NCBI GenBank assembly: GCA_035531755.1
Contig: DATKSK010000026.1
Location: forward strand, 1-35,522
Direction: 5' to 3'
Source: Acidimicrobiales bacterium
GTDB lineage: Bacteria > Actinomycetota > Acidimicrobiia > Acidimicrobiales > UBA8190
DNA length: 35,522 nucleotides
The position numbers and the translations under genes are program-made. Positions 7,748 through 15,995 of the stretch are shown in pieces. The stretch's first letter is position 1. Every line of letters begins with the position of its first letter. The notes beneath the pieces are model-generated. The model ran no database searches. It had not been told where the DNA came from and saw only the letters and a list, made by a program, of their open reading frames with translations.

Positions 7748-8563
7748 ATGGGCGTGATCCAGCGCTTTCTGAACATCTTCCGGGCCAAGGCCAACAAGCT
7801 CCTCGACCGCGCCGAGGACCCGCGCGACACGCTCGACCTCTCCTACGAGAAGCAGATGGAGAACCTGCAGAAGATGCGCCGCAGCGTCGCCGAGGTGGCG
7901 ACCGCCCGCAAGCGCATCGAGATCCAGGCCAACCAGCTCCAGCAGCAGGCGGCCAAGCTCCAGGACCAGGCCCGCCAGGCGCTCACCCAGGGCCGCGAGG
8001 ACCTGGCCCGCGAGGCGCTCACCCGGCGGGCGGCCGCCGGCGAGGAGCTCGCCGAGCTCGAGACCCAGCACGCCCAGATCGCCGCCCAGGAGCAGAAGCT
8101 CGTGGACACCTCCCAGCGCCTCCAGACCCAGGTGGCGTCCTTCCGCACCCGCAAGGAGACGCTGAAGGCGAGCTACACCGCGGCCGAGGCCCAGACGAAG
8201 ATCGGTGAGGCGGCGGCGGGCATCTCCTCCACGATGAACGACGCCGGGCTCGCCATGGATCGCGCCCAGGACAAGATCGCCCAGATGCAGGCACGCGCCG
8301 GCGCCATCGACGAGCTGCTGGCGTCGGGCGCGCTCACCGACCTCGGGTCGAGCACCGACGACATCCAGGCGCAGCTGGACAAGGTGGCGGCGACCTCGCA
8401 GGTCGACCGCGACCTCTCCGCCCTGAAGAGCGAGCTCGCCACGGCCCCCGCCGGCGCGCTGCCCCCGGCGGGCAAGCCGGGGGCCGACGCCACGCCGGTG
8501 ACGCCGAGCCCGGGCGCCCCGTCCACCACCCCCCAACCGCTAGCACCAGAGGTGAATCCCTGA
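7748..8563 (+). CDS. pspA: PspA/IM30 family envelope-stress protein
   Basis: The 271-residue product begins MGVIQRFLNIFRAKANKLLDRAEDP, the amphipathic N-terminal helix typical of PspA/IM30/Vipp1. A long coiled coil follows to about residue 225, rich in Ala, Gln, Glu and Lys with almost no Pro or Gly. PspA oligomers bind stressed cytoplasmic membranes and limit proton leak. The last 45 residues form a Pro/Ala/Gly-rich tail not present in classical PspA. It is the first gene of a pspA-htpX-pspAB operon; its stop overlaps the htpX start as TGATG. The ATG has a good ribosome-binding site. Confidence 0.93.
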   Translation: MGVIQRFLNIFRAKANKLLDRAEDPRDTLDLSYEKQMENLQKMRRSVAEVATARKRIEIQANQLQQQAAKLQDQARQALTQGREDLAREALTRRAAAGEELAELETQHAQIAAQEQKLVDTSQRLQTQVASFRTRKETLKASYTAAEAQTKIGEAAAGISSTMNDAGLAMDRAQDKIAQMQARAGAIDELLASGALTDLGSSTDDIQAQLDKVAATSQVDRDLSALKSELATAPAGALPPAGKPGADATPVTPSPGAPSTTPQPLAPEVNP

Positions 8564-9486
8564 TGGCGATCAACCGTCGCATCCCCGCCGACCGCGGCCT
8601 GACGATCCGGATGTTCATCACCGGACTGCTCATGGTCGTTCTCTACGCCGTCTTCGTCGGCGTCCTGTTCATCTTCATCAAGAGCGTGATCGTCATCGTC
8701 GTCATCGCCGGCGGCCTGCTGTTCTGTCAGTACTGGTTCTCGGACAAGATCGCCCTGTTCGGCATGCACGGGCGAATCGTCACCCCCGAGCAGGAGCCCG
8801 AGCTCCACGGCGTCATCGACCGCCTGTGCGCCCTCGCCGACATGAAGAAGCCCCGCGTGGCTGTGGCCGAGGTCGACATGCCCAACGCCTTCGCCACGGG
8901 CCGCAACCCCTCCAACGCGGTCGTGTGCGCCACCCGCGGCATCATGCGCCGCCTGGACGAGCCCGAGCTCGAAGCCGTGCTGGCCCACGAACTGTCGCAC
9001 GTGGCGCACCGCGACGTGGCCGTCATGACCATCGCCAGCTTCCTGGGCATGGTGGCGGGGCTCATCACGCGGTTCACGCTGTACGCCGGGATGTTCGGCG
9101 GCTTCGGCGGCCGGGACAACCAGGGCGGCCAGAACGCCGCCCTGGTGGAGCTGGCCGTGATCCTCGTGTCGGCCATCATCTACGCCATCAGCTTCCTGCT
9201 CACCATGGCCCTGTCGCGCTACCGGGAGCTGGCCGCCGACCGGTCGGGGGCGATCCTGATCGGCCGCCCCTCGCTCCTGGCGTCGGCGCTGGTGAAGGTC
9301 TCCGGGGAGATGTCGCGCATCCCCACCCGCGACCTGCGCTCGGCGGAGCACTTCAACGCCTTCTTCTTCACGCCCGCGCTCGCCCAGGGCACGAGCCTGT
9401 CGACGCTGTTCTCCACCCATCCGCCCCTCCAGAAGCGCCTCGACCAGCTGGCCAAGCTCGAGGCCGAGATGAACCAGCCGTCATGA
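8563..9486 (+). CDS. htpX: membrane zinc metalloprotease HtpX
   Basis: The 307-residue product has two N-terminal transmembrane helices (about residues 18-40 and 41-57), the zinc motif HELSHVAHRD (H142, E143, H146), two more hydrophobic helices around 155-177 and 196-216, and the third ligand in SRYRELAADRSGA (E222). The C-terminal SLSTLFSTHPPLQKRLDQL is typical of the family. HtpX degrades damaged membrane proteins. It starts within the pspA stop (TGATG), which couples it to pspA and fits the actinobacterial Psp stress module. A Gly-rich stretch (GGFGGRDNQGG) sits between the inner helices. Confidence 0.94.
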   Translation: MAINRRIPADRGLTIRMFITGLLMVVLYAVFVGVLFIFIKSVIVIVVIAGGLLFCQYWFSDKIALFGMHGRIVTPEQEPELHGVIDRLCALADMKKPRVAVAEVDMPNAFATGRNPSNAVVCATRGIMRRLDEPELEAVLAHELSHVAHRDVAVMTIASFLGMVAGLITRFTLYAGMFGGFGGRDNQGGQNAALVELAVILVSAIIYAISFLLTMALSRYRELAADRSGAILIGRPSLLASALVKVSGEMSRIPTRDLRSAEHFNAFFFTPALAQGTSLSTLFSTHPPLQKRLDQLAKLEAEMNQPS

Positions 9487-9536
9487 CCCGCCTCGGCGGC
9501 GACGGGCCCCGCCGCTCGCCGACAGGGGCCCGCTGA
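9483..9536 (+). CDS. 17-codon mini-ORF bridging htpX and pspAB
   Basis: ATG 9483 overlaps the htpX stop as ATGA, the frame runs 17 codons (MTRLGGDGPRRSPTGAR) and ends in a TGA that overlaps the pspAB ATG as TGATG. It therefore tiles the whole gap between the two genes. It could pass ribosomes from htpX to pspAB by repeated termination and re-initiation. No peptide function is claimed, and a chance open frame is possible. Confidence 0.3.
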   Translation: MTRLGGDGPRRSPTGAR

Positions 9537-10210
9537 TGGGCCTGCTCGACACCATCTTCGGACGGACGAAGCCCGTCCGGGCCAATCTCGACGCCCTCTT
9601 CGCGCTGCCCTCGGCGGCGGTGACGTTGCAGGTGACCTCGGGGCTCGTCCCCACCGGACGGGCCGGCGTGTGCTTCAAGCCGCCCGCCGGCCAGCCCTTC
9701 GCCGAGATGCAGGCCGAGCTCGAGCAGCTGCTCTCCACGCCGGACGAGCCGGCGACGCCCGGCGCCGCCCCGACCGGAAGTGCCGGGACCGCCGTGGCGG
9801 TGCGCCACGTGGGCGACAAGTTCGGCTACCGCTGGATCGTCCTGGAGGCGAGCGCCGTGGACGACCTCGTCACCCGGGTGCACATGGTGCACTCGTCGCT
9901 GCAGGACGCGGGGTGGAGCACCCAGCTGCTGTGCTCGGTGTTCGGGTTCGTCCCCGGCCCCGACGGCGCGGGGTCGACGGGCGACACGGGTGCGCCCGAC
10001 GCCGCCGCCCCCGCCGACGCCGCCATCACGCGCCCGGTGTACCTCGTGTACCTGGCCAAGCAGGGCTCGTTCTACCCGTTCGCCCCCGAAGGTGAGGACC
10101 AGCGCGACTCCGAGCTCGAGCTGCGGCTGCGCAGCGTGCTGGGCGACGACCTCCCGATCGAGGCGGACCTGTCGCGCTGGTTCCCGATCTGGGACCTGCC
10201 CATCGCCTGA
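9536..10210 (+). CDS. PspA-associated protein PspAB
   Basis: The 224-residue product matches the PspAB family of actinobacteria: it begins MGLLDTIFGRTKPVRANLDALFALP, has PTGRAGVCFKPP, a FGYRWIVLEASAVDDLVTRVH core and ends in a conserved EADLSRWFPIWDLPIA. Members occur next to pspA and htpX and are thought to assist the Psp membrane-stress response; the biochemical role is not known. Proline/alanine linkers near residues 65-85 and 145-165 separate the conserved parts. An AGGGG stretch seven bases before the ATG may be a ribosome-binding site in addition to coupling through the mini-ORF. Confidence 0.88.
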   Translation: MGLLDTIFGRTKPVRANLDALFALPSAAVTLQVTSGLVPTGRAGVCFKPPAGQPFAEMQAELEQLLSTPDEPATPGAAPTGSAGTAVAVRHVGDKFGYRWIVLEASAVDDLVTRVHMVHSSLQDAGWSTQLLCSVFGFVPGPDGAGSTGDTGAPDAAAPADAAITRPVYLVYLAKQGSFYPFAPEGEDQRDSELELRLRSVLGDDLPIEADLSRWFPIWDLPIA

Positions 10211-10216
10211 GCGCCC

Positions 10217-10250
10217 GACCTCCTCGCACGCCCTAGCGGGCGAGGAGGTC
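10217..10250. terminator. bidirectional terminator, partly inside a coding region
   Basis: GACCTCCTCGC (10217-10227) and GCGAGGAGGTC (10240-10250) form a perfect 11-base-pair stem with a 12-base loop between the convergent pspAB and acyl-CoA dehydrogenase genes. The right arm and part of the loop encode the last residues (DLLAR) and stop of the dehydrogenase. It can form in RNA from either strand. Confidence 0.7.
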
Positions 10251-11462
10251 CTTGGCGATATGGGTCACCTGGATCTCGTCGGTACCGGCGTAGATCTGGA
10301 AGACCTTGGCGTCGCGGGCCAGCTGCTCCACGCGGAACTCGGCCATGTACCCGTTGCCGCCGAACAGCTGCACCGCCTCGAGGGCCACTTCGCAGGCGGC
10401 CTGGGCCGCGTAGAGCTTCATGGCCGAGGCCTCGGCCAGCGTCAGGGACCTGCCGGCGGCCGAGAGCTCGATGTGGCGGAACACCAGGTTCTGGACATTC
10501 AGCCGGGCGACCTCCATCTTGGCCAGCTTCAGCTGGATCAGCTGGCGCTCCCCGATGGGCTTCCCCCACAGCATGCGGTTCTTGGCGTACTGCACCGAGA
10601 GCTCGAGGCACTCCTCGATGACGCCCAGGGACATGGCGGCGAGCCCCGCCCGCTCGGTGACGAAGTTGCCCTTGGCCGAGTCCCGCCCGCTGCCGGACCG
10701 CTCGTCCTCGGTCTCCCCCAGCAGGTGGTCACGGGTCACGCGGACATCGGAGAGGAACAGCTCTCCGGTGGGAGAGGAATGCAGGCCCATCTTGCGGAAC
10801 GGCTCCGACTGATCGAGGCCCGTCATCCCCCTGTCGAGCACGAAGGTGAGCACCTGACGGTCGCGCATCGGCGTGTCGGAGCCGTCGTCGAGCTTGGCGT
10901 AGAACACGATGGTGTCGGCGTACGGCCCGTTGGTGATGAAGGTCTTGTTCCCGTTGAGGACGTACTCGTCGCCGTCGCGGCGGGCGGTGGACTTCATGCC
11001 GCCGAGCGCGTCGGACCCCGAGTCCGGCTCGGTGATGGCCCAGGCGCCCACCTTCTCCCCCGTGAGCAGGTCGAGCCCCCACCGCTCCATCTGGGCCGGC
11101 GTGCCCTGCTTCATGATGGTCCCGCCGGCCAGCCCGACGCTCACGCCCATCGCCGTGACGATGCCCGGGCAGTAGTGGCTGAGCTCGATGATCGGGATGA
11201 GGGTCATGGCCGCCGCGCCGGCGTCCCCCTGGCGCTCGGCGCGCTCCTCGGGACCTGCCCCGGACGCCTTGCGCTCGAGCTGCTTCTTGAACCGTTCCCG
11301 GGCCAGCTGGTCCATGCCGAACGTGGCGTACAGCTTGCGGATGATGTCGTACGGCGGGAGGTCCCCGTGCTCGAGTGCCTCGATGTTGGGGACCACCTCC
11401 GCCTCGATGAAGCGGCGGACGGCGTCCCGGACCATCAGCTGCTCCGCAGACCATTCGAACAC
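10233..11462 (-). CDS. acyl-CoA dehydrogenase family protein
   Basis: The 409-residue product has the FAD-dependent acyl-CoA dehydrogenase layout: helical N-terminal domain, the flavin-binding WAITEPDSGSD (141-151), a beta domain with FITNGPYADTIVFYAK, and a C-terminal helical domain ending YAGTDEIQVTHIAKDLLAR. Medium-chain enzymes have Glu in the YEGT position; here it is Ala. E270 in NFVTERAG sits where isovaleryl-CoA dehydrogenase keeps its catalytic Glu, so that residue is the likely base. A charged insertion (about residues 55-85) is unusual. GTG 11462 was chosen for the AGGAGG ribosome-binding site upstream. The acyl substrate is not known. Confidence 0.9.
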   Translation of the reverse strand: MFEWSAEQLMVRDAVRRFIEAEVVPNIEALEHGDLPPYDIIRKLYATFGMDQLARERFKKQLERKASGAGPEERAERQGDAGAAAMTLIPIIELSHYCPGIVTAMGVSVGLAGGTIMKQGTPAQMERWGLDLLTGEKVGAWAITEPDSGSDALGGMKSTARRDGDEYVLNGNKTFITNGPYADTIVFYAKLDDGSDTPMRDRQVLTFVLDRGMTGLDQSEPFRKMGLHSSPTGELFLSDVRVTRDHLLGETEDERSGSGRDSAKGNFVTERAGLAAMSLGVIEECLELSVQYAKNRMLWGKPIGERQLIQLKLAKMEVARLNVQNLVFRHIELSAAGRSLTLAEASAMKLYAAQAACEVALEAVQLFGGNGYMAEFRVEQLARDAKVFQIYAGTDEIQVTHIAKDLLAR

Positions 11463-11511
11463 CGATGCGCCTCCTGTGGTCACCCCGACGTCACGCGATT
11501 CGAGTGGTCCG

Positions 11512-11517
11512 ACCTTA
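11512..11517 (-). promoter_or_regulatory. -10 candidate for the acyl-CoA dehydrogenase gene
   Basis: TAAGGT on the minus strand lies 49 bases before GTG 11462 and fits TANNNT. It would produce a leader of roughly 40 bases containing the AGGAGG ribosome-binding site. No clear -35 is visible. Confidence 0.4.
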
Positions 11518-11559
11518 TCCGAGCCGGTTCGCGCCGGCCCGTCCCGCATCTGCAGCAGC

Positions 11560-11596
11560 GGGGCGCCGGGGGGCGGGGCGGCGGCGGGGCGGCGGG
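11560..11596 (+). other. putative G-quadruplex-forming sequence
   Basis: Five runs of three to six guanines (11560-11563, 11568-11573, 11575-11578, 11586-11589, 11594-11596) are separated by loops of 4, 1, 7 and 4 bases, which satisfies the usual G3+N1-7 rule. It lies just downstream of the methyltransferase gene and upstream of the acyl-CoA dehydrogenase promoter. The G-rich strand is the template for both minus-strand genes. Confidence 0.45.
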
Positions 11597-11621
11597 CACG
11601 CCGTGCCGGCCGCCGGAACGG

Positions 11622-12605
11622 TCAGCGTCGCCGGCCGATGACCGCCAGGTGAGCCCCGGCCACGCACTCCGCAGGGACGATCTCGACCGCGAACTGCTCG
11701 AGGCACGCGTCGAACTCGTCGGCGGAGATGAACTCCTCGACCAACTCCTGGCGTGCTGCACGAAACCGCTCCAGCAGGAACGTCCGGTTGAGGTCGCCGG
11801 GCTGCGACGGCCCGTAACCGGCCTCGGGTATCAAGAGCACGCTCAGCACGTCGAACCCGGCCTCGTCGAGCCGAGCCGGCAACGTCCGAGCCACGGTCCG
11901 TCCACCACCGCGACGCTCCTGCATGGCGGTCAGGGTCTCGGTCAGGCGCATGTAGGCGGCGGACGGCTCGGGATAGGTCACCGAGAGACCGTCGTCGACG
12001 TCGACGAGGCAGACCAATCCGCCAGGCCTCACGACGCGGGCGAGCTCGGATGCGGCGGATGCGTGGCTCTGGAGGTGTTGGAAGACGAAGCGGGCGGTGG
12101 CGAGGTCGAACGAGGCATCGGGATGTTGGATGTCGAACACGTCCCCCTGTGTGAACGTGACGCGACTTCCCGGGATGAAGGCGTCGCGTCCTGCAGCTTC
12201 GGCGCGCACTGCCTCGGCGATCTGCAGCACGGACTCGTCGACATCGATTCCCACGGCATCGACCCGGGCCGCCACAGCCAGTTCCATCGGCACCGGCCCG
12301 AATCCCGTGCCGACGTCGAGGGTCCGCCAGCCGGGCAGGACACCGAGCAACGCCAGCAAACGCCTCCGCGACGCTGCCGTCGCAAGCGTTTGGATCAACA
12401 GCCAACGGTTGGGAACGTCGACCTCGCGTTCGAGGTACGTCATCAGTGCGTCGTCGAGCGCCTTCCAACCCGAACCGTCGTCCTCCCGTCGGACACCTTC
12501 GCTCTGCGGTCCGGGCGCCTCACCACTGGGCGCGGGCCCGACCCGTGCTGAAGTACGAGATCGGGCGTCCAGACCGGGGGTGTCGGTCGAAGGTGTCGGC
12601 GGCAC
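11622..12605 (-). CDS. class I SAM-dependent methyltransferase
   Basis: The 327-residue product has motif I as TLDVGTGFGPVPMELA, a post-I strand VDAVGIDVDESVLQIAEAV, then VTFTQGDVFDIQHPDASFDLATARFVFQHL and RVVRPGGLVCLVDVDDGLS. This is the UbiE/Methyltransf_25 style of core preceded by a roughly 70-residue N-terminal region with MTYLEREVDVPNRWLLIQTL. The acceptor is unknown. GTG 12605 was chosen because TAGCAT ends exactly seven bases upstream. Codon use is less GC-extreme here than in neighbours (several third-position A and T), so recent acquisition is possible. Confidence 0.82.
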   Translation of the reverse strand: MPPTPSTDTPGLDARSRTSARVGPAPSGEAPGPQSEGVRREDDGSGWKALDDALMTYLEREVDVPNRWLLIQTLATAASRRRLLALLGVLPGWRTLDVGTGFGPVPMELAVAARVDAVGIDVDESVLQIAEAVRAEAAGRDAFIPGSRVTFTQGDVFDIQHPDASFDLATARFVFQHLQSHASAASELARVVRPGGLVCLVDVDDGLSVTYPEPSAAYMRLTETLTAMQERRGGGRTVARTLPARLDEAGFDVLSVLLIPEAGYGPSQPGDLNRTFLLERFRAARQELVEEFISADEFDACLEQFAVEIVPAECVAGAHLAVIGRRR

Positions 12606-12612
12606 GAAGGCG

Positions 12613-12618
12613 ATGCTA
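12613..12618 (-). promoter_or_regulatory. -10 hexamer of a leaderless promoter
   Basis: On the minus strand TAGCAT is followed by seven bases and GTG 12605. There is no Shine-Dalgarno in the gap. It defines the start of the methyltransferase and excludes the long upstream extension of its frame. Confidence 0.55.
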
Positions 12619-12774
12619 GCGACCTGACCTTCCGCCTTCGTGAATGGGCGACACGCCGACGACCGGTGCGCTCGAACCGTCGACGCGACCCTCCGCGAAG
12701 GACGGTCGCCGTGTCGTGACCAGAGGGCTCGAGCGGGTGACGGCGCTCGGGACCAGGCCGCCGCCTCGTCGGTG

Positions 12775-13818
12775 TCACCCCGAGGTGGTGCGGGACCGTA
12801 CCGGCAGGGCGTAGGGGTCCCAGGCCGGCGGCCCGGCGTCGAGGGTGTCGAGCCGGCTGCACACCGTCTCGACGAAATGGGCCGGGTCGAGCGTGCTCGG
12901 CCCTCCCCCGGCCACGTGCAGCGCGCCGGTGACGGCGCTGGCACCGTCGAACACCCAGCTCGCTCCCCCGTCCTCGGCCCGTGTCAGCTCGGCGGCCACG
13001 GGGGCCAGATCGACACGCGGACGGGGCCGGCGGCTGACGAGCCGCACCCACGACTCGTAGCGGTAACGCAGGTCGAGCCGGTCGCCGGCGACGGTCGCGA
13101 TCCGCAGGCACGAGGTGGCCGAGTGCACAGCGGCACGGTGCAGGGGCGCGTCGCCCCACGCCGCCGTCCCGGCACCGGGGTGGGTCGTGTCGACCCGGAC
13201 GACCGCCAGGTCGTGCTCGGGGCGCTCCTCGATAACGGCCCACCCCCGGGCGAGCGCGCCCGAGGCGGCGTCGTAGGCGCGGGCCTCCTCGGCCCACAGG
13301 GCTTCGTGACCAGCCGGATCCGCCGCCAGCGCGGGCAGGACCGACAGGGCCCCGGTCGCCGACCACGCGCACATGGCCATGACGTCGCCCCGGGGCGCGG
13401 GCCCGCACGCCGCCTCGGCGCGTCGGGCGTCTCCCAACGTGGCCAGCGCGAAGGCGATCAGAGCGGCGCGGCGCTCGGTCACCACGTCGAAGTCGCCGAC
13501 CCTGGCCGCCTCGACCAGGAGCGGCCCGTGCTCGGCGGCCAGCCCGTCGACGCACAGCAAGGCCAGGGCGATGACGCCGTCGGCGTCGTAGTGGTCGATG
13601 GTTGCCGTGCGGACGCGGCGCGCCAGCAGCTCGGGTCGCGCCAGCGCTCGCAGCACGATGCCGGCCGAGACGTCGTCCCACAGCGCCTCGGGCGTGGGCG
13701 TCCCCGGCCAGTGCGACAACGTGGCCACGGTCCCCGGACGCGGGGCCCCGTCCACCATGACGTGCGGGTGGCCGTCCACGCGCCCGGCGGGGACGTAGCG
13801 GAAGGCCGAGCGCGCCAC
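12775..13818 (-). CDS. conserved actinobacterial protein, DUF6687-like
   Basis: The 347-residue product contains HVMVDGAPRPGTVATLSHWPG, a DDVSAGIVLRAL segment and DHYDADGVIALALLCVDG, which recalls the DHxDxDG metal motif of DHH-type phosphoesterases. From memory this pattern fits the uncharacterised family DUF6687; the name was not checked. No membrane segment or signal peptide is visible. GTG 13818 was taken as start: the stop of the carbinolamine dehydratase gene lies eight bases upstream and a GAGG stretch precedes it, suggesting one transcript. Function is unknown; a hydrolase acting on a phosphorylated metabolite is only a guess. Confidence 0.7.
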   Translation of the reverse strand: MARSAFRYVPAGRVDGHPHVMVDGAPRPGTVATLSHWPGTPTPEALWDDVSAGIVLRALARPELLARRVRTATIDHYDADGVIALALLCVDGLAAEHGPLLVEAARVGDFDVVTERRAALIAFALATLGDARRAEAACGPAPRGDVMAMCAWSATGALSVLPALAADPAGHEALWAEEARAYDAASGALARGWAVIEERPEHDLAVVRVDTTHPGAGTAAWGDAPLHRAAVHSATSCLRIATVAGDRLDLRYRYESWVRLVSRRPRPRVDLAPVAAELTRAEDGGASWVFDGASAVTGALHVAGGGPSTLDPAHFVETVCSRLDTLDAGPPAWDPYALPVRSRTTSG

Positions 13819-13826
13819 CGGGCGCC

Positions 13827-14120
13827 TCAGCCGCCGGGCGCGGACAGGGCGTCGATCTGCCGGGCGAGGTCGAGGTCGAGACGCGTGATGCCACCGGCCG
13901 CGTGGGTCGACAATCGCAGTGTCACGACGTTCCAGCGGATGTCCACGTCGGGGTGGTGGTCCATCGCCTCCGCCAGCGCGCCCACGGCGTTGACGTAGGC
14001 GAGGGAGTCGGCGAAGTGCCGGCCGCGGTGCGTCGTGACGAGCTCCTCCCCCTGTCGCTCCCAGGCCAGGCCGCCTCCCTCGAGCTCGGCGTCGACCGTG
14101 GACGGGTCGAGAACCTCCAC
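13827..14120 (-). CDS. 4a-hydroxytetrahydrobiopterin dehydratase (pterin carbinolamine dehydratase)
   Basis: The 97-residue product is a full-length PCD domain: EAMDHHPDVDIRWNVVTLRL carries the catalytic HH and the DI-W-N pattern, followed by STHAAGGITRLDLDLA. The enzyme dehydrates 4a-hydroxytetrahydropterin after aromatic amino acid hydroxylation. No hydroxylase is encoded nearby, so another role such as in cofactor metabolism is possible. GTG 14120 is set by TAGGCT six bases upstream. It appears to head a two-gene transcript with the DUF6687-like gene. Confidence 0.9.
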   Translation of the reverse strand: MEVLDPSTVDAELEGGGLAWERQGEELVTTHRGRHFADSLAYVNAVGALAEAMDHHPDVDIRWNVVTLRLSTHAAGGITRLDLDLARQIDALSAPGG

Positions 14121-14126
14121 GGCGGC

Positions 14127-14132
14127 AGCCTA
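14127..14132 (-). promoter_or_regulatory. -10 hexamer of a leaderless promoter
   Basis: TAGGCT on the minus strand ends six bases before GTG 14120 of the carbinolamine dehydratase gene. There is no Shine-Dalgarno sequence in the gap. Confidence 0.55.
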
Positions 14133-14182
14133 TCGGGGCCCGTCCCGACCCTCCGAGCCGGGCGGGGGCGCGAGCCCGGCCG

Positions 14183-15604
<1,422 letters not shown>

Positions 15605-15622
15605 CGGCTCACCTCCATGCCG

Positions 15623-15628
15623 ACGCTA
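15623..15628 (-). promoter_or_regulatory. -10 candidate overlapping an upstream stop codon (fumC)
   Basis: On the minus strand TAGCGT begins with the TAG stop (15628-15626) of the preceding small gene. Transcription starting about seven bases later would give a leader of about 10-12 bases that still includes the GGAGGTGA ribosome-binding site of fumC. The hexamer is the same as the one before alanine dehydrogenase (20987). Confidence 0.4.
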
Positions 15629-15961
15629 CTCCCACTCCACGTGGGCCCTGATCGCCGTCCTGTCCTCGGTGAGCCAGCCCTTCGACGCGGCGTAGTCGAG
15701 CATGGCCGAGAAGTCGGCCTCCCACGACTCACCGACGGCGCCGGCGGCCATGCGCCGCACGGCGTCGACACGCACGACGGCCTCGCCGTCGCCGTCGATG
15801 CTGCCGGTCGCGCTGGCCCGCAGCGCCCGGTCGAGCATCCCGGCGTCGGCGTCGGTGTCGGCGTCGCCGCGCACCACCGCCACGTGGAACCGGGTGCAGT
15901 CCCCCGGCTCGGCGAGCCCCACAGCCACCGGCGCCGCCCCCAGGTCGACCTCGACGAACAT
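15626..15961 (-). CDS. conserved hypothetical protein (111 residues)
   Basis: The product starts MFVEVDLGAAPVAVGLAEPGD and ends in AIRAHVEWE. It is soluble and acidic, with no signal peptide or membrane helix, and I recognise no domain. The ATG has a clear AGAGGAG ribosome-binding site. It lies 34 bases after the SDR gene and 21 before fumC on the same strand, inside the IclR-linked run, so it may belong to that operon. Segments such as AAVGESWEADFSAMLDYAASKGW could form helices at the C-terminal end. Confidence 0.6.
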   Translation of the reverse strand: MFVEVDLGAAPVAVGLAEPGDCTRFHVAVVRGDADTDADAGMLDRALRASATGSIDGDGEAVVRVDAVRRMAAGAVGESWEADFSAMLDYAASKGWLTEDRTAIRAHVEWE

Positions 15962-15995
15962 CAGCGCTCCTCTCTGCGGTTCGGCGTGCTGCCGG

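Noticed and set aside
6590-8536. A single 648-codon frame covering mca and the antisense of pspA
   Set aside because: The part beyond 7534 is the reverse of the pspA coding region; the leaderless promoter places the mca start at 7534.
12606-12774. Additional gene between the methyltransferase and the DUF6687-like gene
   Set aside because: No frame with a start, coding-like third positions and a ribosome-binding site was found in these 169 bases.
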